Assembly (NCBI RefSeq): GCF_000188155.2
Contig: NZ_KE124774.1
Span: forward strand, 3,922,934-3,986,933
Reading direction: 5' to 3'
DNA length: 64,000 nt
Source: Methylocystis sp. ATCC 49242
Lineage (GTDB): Bacteria; Pseudomonadota; Alphaproteobacteria; Rhizobiales; Beijerinckiaceae
Shown: piece by piece, positions 45,544 to 52,916 of the stretch
Numbering within the stretch: position 1 is the stretch's first letter
Layout of the letters: the number at the start of each line of letters is the position of its first letter
The notes under the pieces: model-generated
Databases searched by the model: none
What the model saw: only the letters and a program-made list of their open reading frames with translations
What the model was told of the DNA's origin: nothing
Translations under genes and position numbers: made by a program

Positions 45544-45905
45544 GCAAGACAATATTGACTGTCGATGACTCGCGAACCATGCGCCAAATGCTCGAACTAG
45601 CGTTGAGTGATGCGGGTTTCATCGTCGTTCAGGCGGAAGACGGTGTTGATGGTCTTGAGGCTCTGGAGCGAACGAAGCCCGATGCGATCGTTACAGACAT
45701 CAACATGCCCAGGTTGGATGGATTCGGATTCATTGAGGGTGTCAGGAAGCATGAAACCTGTCGCGTCGTTCCCATCCTAGTGCTTACTACAGAGAGTGAT
45801 AACGAAAAGAAGGAACGCGCCCGGCGAGCTGGCGCAACTGGTTGGATCGTAAAGCCATTCGATCCTGCGAAGCTCGTAAACGCAATTCGACGCGTGACCG
45901 CTTAA
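45540..45905 (+). CDS. cheY: Response regulator CheY (first copy)
   Basis: A 121-residue single receiver domain. It keeps the acid pair in LTVDDSRTMRQML, the phosphoacceptor Asp53 in IVTDINMPRLDGF, the Thr in ILVLTTES and the Lys in GWIVKPFDP. In Alphaproteobacteria with two CheY proteins one binds the motor and the other acts as a phosphate sink; this copy lies between the STAS and cheA genes. Which role it has cannot be told from sequence. Confidence 0.93.
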   Translation: MSKTILTVDDSRTMRQMLELALSDAGFIVVQAEDGVDGLEALERTKPDAIVTDINMPRLDGFGFIEGVRKHETCRVVPILVLTTESDNEKKERARRAGATGWIVKPFDPAKLVNAIRRVTA

Positions 45906-45920
45906 TGTCGGGAGCATGCA

Positions 45921-48092
45921 ATGGATCATCTAGCGGCAATCAAGCAGACCTTCTTTCAGGAGTGTGAAGAGCAGCTGTCAGAGTTGGAAAGCGGCCTTCT
46001 AAAAATTGAAGATGGGAACCACGATTCGGAGACGGTTAACGCTGTCTTTCGCGCCGTTCATTCGATAAAAGGTGGCGCTGCAGCGTTCGGCTTCGATGAT
46101 CTGGGCGAGTTTGTTCATGTGTTCGAGTCGACGCTCGATTTGCTGCGGTCAGATGCGCTGAAGCCGACGCCAGGCGTTACGAAGGTGCTATTGCACTCAT
46201 CCGATATTCTTTCGGATCTCGTGAGGGCTGTTCGAGACGACATCTCCTGGGATCGACAAGAAGTCGACACAACGAAGGCTAGCCTCGAACAACTTTGCTG
46301 CGACCAATCGAGTGACGGTGAACAAGCGTCTCAACGCCAAGATGCATCGGAATCTGGCTTAGAATTTAGTCCTATTGCAATTTCCCTTGATTCGATTTTT
46401 GCTCCCGACGGGGAAGCAACGGTAGATGAGGACGCGCACTTTCGCATCTATTTCAGGCCGAAGCCTTCATTGTACACAAGAGCTAATGAAGCGCTTTTGA
46501 TCCTTCGAGAGATCAACGCGCTTGGTTCGTGCGTGACCGAGTGTAATTCGGACGAACTTCCATTCCTCGCCGAACTCGACCCGGAAGGAGCCTATTTATC
46601 GTGGACAATTGAGCTGAGTGGAAGGGCTTGCGAGAGCGAGGTTCGTCAAATATTCGAGTTTGTCGAGTCTGATTGTGACTTCGACGTAACGGTCATTAAT
46701 CCGGACAATAAAGCCGAAGGCGCGATGGGGAAGCGTGAAGACGCGGCCGAAGTCGAAAAAGGCACGAACTTTGAAAGCTTTACAGTCGAGGTTGACGAGG
46801 CGAGAGCCAAGGAACCGGGGAACTCTTCAATAGATGAAGTTGTCGGTGAAAGTAAGCAAGCGTCTCCCGTGCATGGATCACCACCTACGCAGGCAACCAT
46901 CCGGGTAGATCTCGACAAGGTTGATCGGCTGATAAATCTGGTTGGCGAGCTAGTAATCAATCAAGCGGTACTATCCCAACGGGTTTCAGAGGCCGGGTTG
47001 TCGCGGGCGTCGTCGGTCGCAATTGGGCTCGAAGAGCTGGAGCAGTTGACGCGCGATATACAGGATAGTGTGATGGCTATCCGAGCCCAACCTGTTAAGC
47101 CGATTTTTCAGCGTATGTCGCGAACAGTTCGAGAGGCTGCGGCGATCACGAAGAAGTCAGTTCGTTTGATCGTTGACGGCGAGGGCACCGAAGTCGACAA
47201 GACGGTCATCGAGCGACTTACCGATCCGCTGACCCATATGGTTCGGAATGCGGTAGATCACGGAATCGAGTCGCCAGAGGCGCGCATTGCCGCTGGAAAA
47301 CCCGAGGAAGGGACCTTGCGACTCTCGGCTATGCATCGGTCTGGGCGGATTGTAATAGAGGTTTCGGACGATGGCTCCGGCATTAATCGTAAGCGCGTTC
47401 GAGAGATCGCGGTCGCAAAGGGTCTCATTCCGGAGAATGCGGCGTTATCGGAGGAGGAAGTCGACGGGCTCATCTTTTTGCCCGGCTTTTCGACGAATAC
47501 AACGGCTTCGTGTATCTCGGGTCGAGGGGTCGGTATGGACGTCGTTAAGCGAGCCATCCAGGCTCTGGGAGGACGGATCTCAATTTCGTCCCGCGAAGGA
47601 TATGGTTCGACCTTCTCGATGAGTTTGCCACTTACCTTGGCGGTTCTGGATGGGATGGTCGTAACCGTCGCAAATCAAACATTGATTATTCCACTAACGG
47701 CGATGGTTGAGACTCTTCAACCGAAAATCGAGAATGTGCATTCTCTTGGGGCGGGAGTGCGGGTCATTGGGAACCGAAATAGCTTCCTGCCGCTGATCGA
47801 CGTCGGTTTCGTGCTTCGCTACCGATGCGACGAAATCGATCCGACAACGCAGGTTGCCTTGGTTGTTGAGTCCGAGAGTGGAGAGAAATGTGCATTGCTC
47901 GTGGATGCAATTCAGGGCCAACGACAAGTCGTCATCAAGAGTCTCGAAGCGAATTACGGTAGGGTACACGGGATCGCCGCAGCCACCATTCTTGGTGATG
48001 GGCGGGTGGCCTTGATCGTTGACGTTGACGCGATCGTAAATCGATTGCGCGCGGATACCGATATCGAGGCCGGCCTTCAGGCTGCTGAATGA
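45921..48092 (+). CDS. cheA: Chemotaxis histidine kinase CheA
   Basis: The 723-residue kinase phosphorylates CheY and CheB in response to receptors. Domains in order: P1 HPt with His47 (VFRAVHSIKGGAAAFG), a variable P2-like linker with an extra conserved-looking part (residues 150-300), P3 dimerisation (DKVDRLINLVGELVINQAVL), P4 ATP-binding (LTHMVRNAVDHGIESPEAR; VSDDGSGIN; GRGVGMDVVKRAI) and the P5 CheW-like domain (LDGMVVTVANQTLIIPLTAM). It begins 15 bases after cheY. All catalytic boxes look intact. Confidence 0.96.
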   Translation: MDHLAAIKQTFFQECEEQLSELESGLLKIEDGNHDSETVNAVFRAVHSIKGGAAAFGFDDLGEFVHVFESTLDLLRSDALKPTPGVTKVLLHSSDILSDLVRAVRDDISWDRQEVDTTKASLEQLCCDQSSDGEQASQRQDASESGLEFSPIAISLDSIFAPDGEATVDEDAHFRIYFRPKPSLYTRANEALLILREINALGSCVTECNSDELPFLAELDPEGAYLSWTIELSGRACESEVRQIFEFVESDCDFDVTVINPDNKAEGAMGKREDAAEVEKGTNFESFTVEVDEARAKEPGNSSIDEVVGESKQASPVHGSPPTQATIRVDLDKVDRLINLVGELVINQAVLSQRVSEAGLSRASSVAIGLEELEQLTRDIQDSVMAIRAQPVKPIFQRMSRTVREAAAITKKSVRLIVDGEGTEVDKTVIERLTDPLTHMVRNAVDHGIESPEARIAAGKPEEGTLRLSAMHRSGRIVIEVSDDGSGINRKRVREIAVAKGLIPENAALSEEEVDGLIFLPGFSTNTTASCISGRGVGMDVVKRAIQALGGRISISSREGYGSTFSMSLPLTLAVLDGMVVTVANQTLIIPLTAMVETLQPKIENVHSLGAGVRVIGNRNSFLPLIDVGFVLRYRCDEIDPTTQVALVVESESGEKCALLVDAIQGQRQVVIKSLEANYGRVHGIAAATILGDGRVALIVDVDAIVNRLRADTDIEAGLQAAE

Positions 48093-48202
48093 GTCGGGCC
48101 AGGCGGGGCTCGGATGCCTGGATTTCTGCAATTATCTTCGGGCCGCCGATCGATCGATGAGATCGGGAGTGGAAGATCAGGCCGGATGTTTCGGATCGAC
48201 GA

Positions 48203-49087
48203 GTGATGACGCAATTTCTCCAGAAAAATGGCGAGTCGGGGTGGGGACCGTTTCCCTTCACCGACGAGGATTTTCGTAAAATCTCGAAAATCCTGCATGA
48301 GGACGCGGGCATATATCTTTCGAGCGCGAAGGCGACGTTGGTTTATTCGCGATTGACAAAACGCTTGCGTGCGCTCGGTCTGGAGAACTTCCGAGATTAT
48401 TGCTCGCTTATCGCGAGCGACGGAGGGGTAGACGAACGACAAAAGATGATCGCTGCTTTGACGACAAATGTAACGCGGTTTTTTCGTGAGCCCCACCATT
48501 TCGAGCACCTGAAGACGCATGTGGTGGCGAGGAAGGCGGAGCATGTTCGCAAGGGCGGCCGTCTGCGGATATGGTCGGCGGCATGTTCGGATGGACAGGA
48601 GCCATATTCGATTGCAATGACGATATTGTCGGTGATCCCGGAGGCGGCGACGCTCGATGTTCGCGTGCTGGCGACGGATATCGATCAGAATATGATCGCG
48701 CATGGGCGCGCCGGCGTATATGGCCAGGATGCGATGAGCGCGGTGCCGACCGAAATGCGCGAGCGTTGGTTCTCCCCGGTCGGAGGCGCTTCGGTTCGCA
48801 TGTGGGAGGTGAGCGAGAAACTTGCATCATTGGTTTCCTTCAGAGAACTCAATCTTGTCGGACCTTGGCCGATGAAAGGACGATTTGATGCCATATTTTG
48901 TAGGAATGTGGTTATTTATTTCGAGGAAAAGACTCAGCAGGAGATCTGGAGACGGTTTCCGCCGGCTCTGACGCTGGATGGTAGGCTATATATCGGGCAT
49001 TCCGAGAGAATTGCTGGTCAGGCTGCAGAGAGATTTGTCAGCGACGGCTTTACTACCTATCGGTTGCGAGAAGGCGCCGCGCGATGA
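48203..49087 (+). CDS. cheR: Chemotaxis methyltransferase CheR
   Basis: A 294-residue SAM-dependent enzyme that methylates receptor glutamates. The frame opens with GTG then ATG (48203 and 48206); either may be used. The N-terminal helical domain (DEDFRKISKILHEDAGIYLS) is followed by the SAM fold: NVTRFFREPHHFEHLK, LRIWSAACSDGQEPYSIAM, VLATDIDQNMIAHGRAG and FDAIFCRNVVIYFEE. It lies 110 bases after cheA and overlaps cheB by four bases. The receptor upstream ends in the pentapeptide that CheR can use as a tether. Confidence 0.95.
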   Translation: MMTQFLQKNGESGWGPFPFTDEDFRKISKILHEDAGIYLSSAKATLVYSRLTKRLRALGLENFRDYCSLIASDGGVDERQKMIAALTTNVTRFFREPHHFEHLKTHVVARKAEHVRKGGRLRIWSAACSDGQEPYSIAMTILSVIPEAATLDVRVLATDIDQNMIAHGRAGVYGQDAMSAVPTEMRERWFSPVGGASVRMWEVSEKLASLVSFRELNLVGPWPMKGRFDAIFCRNVVIYFEEKTQQEIWRRFPPALTLDGRLYIGHSERIAGQAAERFVSDGFTTYRLREGAAR

Positions 49088-50136
49088 AAAAATGCAATGT
49101 CTTGATCGTCGACGATTCCCGTACCATGCGTGCGCTTATTGCATCGTCACTTTCGTCGGATCCGGGGATCGAGGTTGTCGGCGAGGCTGGTGATCCATTC
49201 GAGGCGCGGGAAGCGATGAAGCAGCTCAATCCTGACGTCGTTACGCTCGATATCGAGATGCCGCGGATGAACGGACTTGATTTCCTCGCCCGGATTATGG
49301 CGCTTCGCCCGACGCCGGTGATCATTATCTCCAGCCTGACGGAGAAGGGCGCAGAGGCTACGATTAGGGCGTTGGAGATTGGCGCGGTTGACGTGATCGT
49401 CAAGCCGTCTGCACGTAACGCCAACTCGCTAAAGGATCTTGCGTCGCGCGTGAAGGAGGCCGCCGGGGTCAGGGTATCCGCTCGTGCACCGGGGCATCCT
49501 GTGACAGCGCACAAAGCGCATGCTGACGAAAACTTCCGTTCGGATGGCCGGATCGTCGCGATCGGGTCTTCTATGGGCGGCGTTGAAGCATTGTGCACGG
49601 TGTTGGCGTCGTTTCCGGAGAATTGTCCGCCTACTGTGATTACGCAGCATATGCCGGCACAGTTTACCCAGAGCTTCGCATCGCGGCTCGATCGTATTTG
49701 CAGGCCGCAAGTGAGGGAAGCGTTTCATGGCGCCCCTCTCCAGTCGGGGCAGGTATTTGTGGCGCCCGGCGGGTTGGCGCATCTGGAGATCGGCGGGACA
49801 AACAGGCTTGAATGCCGCCTTCGCGAGGGCGACCTGGTAAGCGGCCATAGACCTTCGATCGACGCCATGTTCGCTTCGGTTGCGCGTGTGGCGGGAGACC
49901 GTGCCGTTGGGGTCATTCTCACCGGCATGGGGCGCGATGGCGCACAGGGACTGTTGACAATGCGTTCGGCCGGGGCGGAAACGCTCGGACAGGACGAAGC
50001 GACTTCGCTGGTTTACGGGATGCCGCGAGCCGCGTTCGAAGCGGGCGCGGTCGGAGTGCAACTGCCGCTTGGTGAGATTGGCAGGCACATTCTGAAGGCC
50101 ACAAATATGCGTAATGCGAGGGAAGTATGTCGATAG
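49084..50136 (+). CDS. cheB: Chemotaxis methylesterase/glutaminase CheB
   Basis: This 350-residue protein has an N-terminal receiver (LIVDDSRTMRALIASSLSSD, Asp56 in VTLDIEMPRMNG) and a C-terminal methylesterase with the Ser-His-Asp set: IAIGSSMGGVEAL, VITQHMPAQFTQS and ILTGMGRDGAQGLL. It removes methyl groups from receptors, opposing CheR. It overlaps cheR by four bases and the following cheY copy by ten. Confidence 0.96.
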   Translation: MKKCNVLIVDDSRTMRALIASSLSSDPGIEVVGEAGDPFEAREAMKQLNPDVVTLDIEMPRMNGLDFLARIMALRPTPVIIISSLTEKGAEATIRALEIGAVDVIVKPSARNANSLKDLASRVKEAAGVRVSARAPGHPVTAHKAHADENFRSDGRIVAIGSSMGGVEALCTVLASFPENCPPTVITQHMPAQFTQSFASRLDRICRPQVREAFHGAPLQSGQVFVAPGGLAHLEIGGTNRLECRLREGDLVSGHRPSIDAMFASVARVAGDRAVGVILTGMGRDGAQGLLTMRSAGAETLGQDEATSLVYGMPRAAFEAGAVGVQLPLGEIGRHILKATNMRNAREVCR

Positions 50137-50513
50137 CAAACCAACTCAGAGTGCTTGTGGTCGACGACACCAGCACCAGTCGTATGTTGATCCGTGATGG
50201 CCTAGAGCAAATCGGTCTGAGGAACATCTTTCTTGCGCATGACGGCGAGAAGGCGTTGGAGTTCATGTTGAGCACGCCTGCACATTTGATCATCTCCGAC
50301 GTCAATATGCCGAAGCTCGATGGTCTGGGTCTTCTGAAGGCGGTTCGTGAATATACGCCGACGCGGCGTGTTCCTTTCATAATGCTCACCGGGCGAGCGG
50401 ACACGGCAGTGCTTGAGGCGGCGAAAAAACTGGGCGTCAACAATTACCTGATGAAGCCGTTCACGACTGCAACGCTGAAGACCGCAATCGAAGCAATTGT
50501 TGGAAGGTTGTGA
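50127..50513 (+). CDS. Response regulator CheY (second copy)
   Basis: A 128-residue single receiver domain. It shows the acidic pair in [18 protein letters not shown], the phosphoacceptor Asp58 in [13 protein letters not shown], Thr in FIMLTGRAD and Lys in [10 protein letters not shown]. The TSTSR after the acid pair is a pattern seen in the second CheY of rhizobial che operons. Motor binding or phosphate-sink function is not decided by sequence. It starts within cheB and ends within the cheD start, so translation is coupled. Confidence 0.92.
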   Translation: MSIANQLRVLVVDDTSTSRMLIRDGLEQIGLRNIFLAHDGEKALEFMLSTPAHLIISDVNMPKLDGLGLLKAVREYTPTRRVPFIMLTGRADTAVLEAAKKLGVNNYLMKPFTTATLKTAIEAIVGRL

Positions 50514-51049
50514 TGACTGATCAGCTAACGAAAATTCATGTGATCCAGGGTGAATATCGGGTAGTTGATCGTCCTAATGTCGTGCTTGCGACGATTCTTG
50601 GATCGTGTGTCGCCGCCTGTCTGCGTGATCCAGAAGCGCACGTAGGGGGAATGAATCATTTTCTTCTTCCTGGAGATCTTGACGGGACGAAAGCGGCTGA
50701 CGCCGAAAGGTATGGCGTTCACCTGATGGAATTGCTGGTGAACGGCCTGTTGAAACGTGGCGCGCGACGGGAGCGACTCGAGGGGAAGTTATTTGGCGGC
50801 GCGCGCATGCTGGATGGTCTCCCGGACATTGGCTCCAAGAACGCGAGTTTTGCGAGGAGGTTCCTCAACAACGAGGGCATAAGGATCGTGGCGGAGGATC
50901 TTGGAGGCGCGCGGGGGCGGCGGCTCGAATATTATCCGCTGTCGGGGCGCGCGCGACAGATTTTCCTTTCCGGCTATGTTCACAAGTCGCAGCCGGCGGA
51001 AGCGGCTACCGTCAAGCCGATCCTTGAAGGAACGCTTGAATTCTTTTGA
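50510..51049 (+). CDS. cheD: Chemoreceptor glutamine deamidase CheD
   Basis: The 179-residue enzyme deamidates receptor glutamines and can bind CheY-type proteins. The catalytic cysteine lies in [16 protein letters not shown], the histidine in [11 protein letters not shown], and the conserved [13 protein letters not shown] block follows. GTG 50510 or ATG 50513 is used, with GGAAGG just upstream. It overlaps the second cheY by about four bases. The following CheT-like gene comes after a 132-base gap. Confidence 0.94.
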   Translation: MMTDQLTKIHVIQGEYRVVDRPNVVLATILGSCVAACLRDPEAHVGGMNHFLLPGDLDGTKAADAERYGVHLMELLVNGLLKRGARRERLEGKLFGGARMLDGLPDIGSKNASFARRFLNNEGIRIVAEDLGGARGRRLEYYPLSGRARQIFLSGYVHKSQPAEAATVKPILEGTLEFF

Positions 51050-51181
51050 GCCTGGCTCCGTGCGGTATTCTTAGAAAATAAAGATTGGGTGAAAGACATT
51101 GTTATCGTGCTGGATGAGATAAATACAATCAATGTTTGTAAAAGTGCGTGAAATCAACGATGCGACAAAGGCGTGCTGAAA

Positions 51182-51550
51182 ATGATCAAGGCGCAGGATT
51201 CTCAGCCGATCATCGAAATTCTCAAGCGGGTGGCGCGTGAGTTGGACGACGCTGCGGTTTCGGTCAATGATCTGAGTGGAATGGTCGAAACGTCCGTTCG
51301 AAACGGGATCGCCCGAAACGAAGTATTCTTGCGCTCAGCCCAGACGGTCGACATTCTGCACCAGAGGCTGGAAGGTCTGTCGCATTTCGTGACGGAGCTT
51401 GCTGAACTCATGCCCTCCCATTGGGAGGTTGAAAGTCATGAGGCTGCGCGAAAGCTCAAACTTTCCAGGCTGAAAAATCGTCTCGGACATTCATATGACG
51501 GACCCGAGTCAGGAATTCATCATTCTTCTGGAGATTTTGAACTTTTGTAG
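51182..51550 (+). CDS. CheT-like protein with a D-x-x-x-Q CheZ-type phosphatase motif
   Basis: ATG 51182 (MIKAQDSQPIIEIL) is preferred: AAAGG lies nine bases upstream; GTG 51173 is also in frame. The 122-residue protein is predicted helical (IIEILKRVARELDDAAVSVN; EVFLRSAQTVDILHQRLEGL). Within the second long helix the sequence DILHQ (Asp57, Gln61) fits the D-x-x-x-Q active site of CheZ/CheX phosphatases. CheT of Sinorhizobium meliloti, a last gene of the che operon, has this same motif, as I recall. The position here, after cheD, fits. Phosphatase activity toward CheY is inferred. Confidence 0.7.
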   Translation: MIKAQDSQPIIEILKRVARELDDAAVSVNDLSGMVETSVRNGIARNEVFLRSAQTVDILHQRLEGLSHFVTELAELMPSHWEVESHEAARKLKLSRLKNRLGHSYDGPESGIHHSSGDFELL

Positions 51551-51744
51551 ACAATCGCGTGAAAAAAAGTCATGGCGGGTCAGTTGCTGCGGGCTTTACA
51601 ATCGTGAGTGATGCTTTGGGGACTCGATCGGTTTCACGCGCGACCGATCGGTCGTTACTGATCGGGGTTTGGCGAGGGTGAAAATCAACGCGCAATGACC
51701 TTTCGGTGATCGCGGCATGGCGCGTCTTTTGGGATGGCTTTCCC

Positions 51745-51777
51745 AAAAAGGAAAAGCCCGGCCATGGAGGCCGGGCT
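51745..51777 (-). terminator. Strong rho-independent terminator
   Basis: Read on the minus strand, AGCCCGGCC (51777-51769) pairs perfectly with GGCCGGGCT (51763-51755) around a five-base loop and is followed by TTTTCCTTTTT. A second perfect hairpin (51727-51734 with 51741-51748) lies just beyond. No minus-strand protein gene ends here, which points to a non-coding transcript. Confidence 0.75.
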
Positions 51778-51881
51778 CCCCTCTGGATCCTCCGGCGCCG
51801 GCGGTTGACCGTAAAACCCGCCGACGAGGAAGCGACCAGACCGGCGCCGATCTTAATGAGATCACGGCCGGAACGGTTGTA
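51745..51881 (-). ncRNA. Candidate structured small RNA
   Basis: On the minus strand a possible promoter (TGTTGC at 51916-51911, 17 bases, TATAGG at 51893-51888) is followed by about 135 bases ending in a strong rho-independent terminator. Inside, 51799-51806 pairs with 51815-51823 (eight pairs, one bulged base) and a UCCUC-containing stretch could pair with ribosome binding sites, as in many alphaproteobacterial small RNAs. No protein start with a ribosome binding site fits the transcript. No known RNA family was recognised. Confidence 0.4.
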
Positions 51882-52916
51882 ACAAGTCCTATAACATCAT
51901 AGATGTTTAAGCAACACTAAACGTGAAATTTGTGGATTCAAGGTTGCCCGATTGTAAACTTTCCGCTGCCCGAAATTTCTGCGTGAGGCGAACGGAGTTC
52001 GGTTTCAAAAATCTGTTAGTGGTGGGAGCCGTCGAGGAAGGCGCTCGATCGTATTTATTGGGATCGTGGGACGGCCAACCAGCCAGGGAGGTTTGTCGCC
52101 GCGGGCTTGGCCGCTATCCTCATTCGAACCACACGGCGGATGGCGCGGGCGCGGACCTCAATTTCTGCTATTGGAGGAATCTCGGATTTCGTGAAGAGGC
52201 GTTGCGTTAAGCTTGGTGTGACGCTATTGGGGCTATTTCGTTTTCCAACTGTCGATATGGGGCCGCTGCAATGCTGACGCCGTGAAATTGCAATGGCGGC
52301 ATAAGTGGTGAATCGGGCATGTCGGTCCAGCGACAACGACCGCAGCACAGGTTTTGCTTGGCTCGGCCGTTATGGAAAGGCAAAGATTCCGCTCGTCGGC
52401 GAGGGGCGTCGGTTCTATGGGGGCGACGCGTCAATGCCGGCGGAAATGCCTTACGTTTTGGCGGCCTTCGTCGACCGATGTCGGAGGACATCCGACGGAA
52501 CCTTCGATCATTTACAATAAGGGCGAGGGGCGAATGTTTATTGCCTCCGGCGCAACCAACGCATAGGTTTTTGTGCGTCGGATTCAGGCAATGATAGCGG
52601 CTTGAGCAATTGCCGACAAGCGCGCCGGACGGGGGTCTTTGTGGGTCGTTTCACGTTTTGTAATCTCGCTTCCCCCTGATTCTGAAAGACCGGGTCGGTC
52701 GGTCATGTCAATCCGGTAGATGATCGACGAAGTGGTGGCGAGCGGCGGAAGCGCCATCGACGCGCATCTTGCCGACATCAGCGAATTTCAGCCTTGCGGA
52801 ACACTACGCTGTAGGCTTTCAGAAAGCATGGTGAACTTTGAGACCGCCGCTTCTCGGGATTGCGTCGCGCCGCGCGCCGGGAGGAACAGATTGGGCGTTA
52901 CACGAGGACAGCCCGA

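Larger units (their letters stand above)
51551..52916. other. Long intergenic region between the chemotaxis and glycosyltransferase loci
   Basis: About 1.37 kb in which every frame over 60 codons lacks a ribosome binding site or a recognisable family. The left part (51727-51895) holds two adjacent hairpins and a candidate minus-strand small RNA. The rest, 51900-52916, shows no repeat, tRNA or family; it could be decayed coding sequence. Confidence 0.45.

Noticed and set aside
51596-51865. 89-codon minus-strand frame through the candidate small RNA
   Set aside because: It would be cut by a strong terminator in its middle and has no ribosome binding site or homologue.
51923-52210. 95-codon plus-strand frame after the small RNA region
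   Set aside because: GTG start without a ribosome binding site and no recognisable family.
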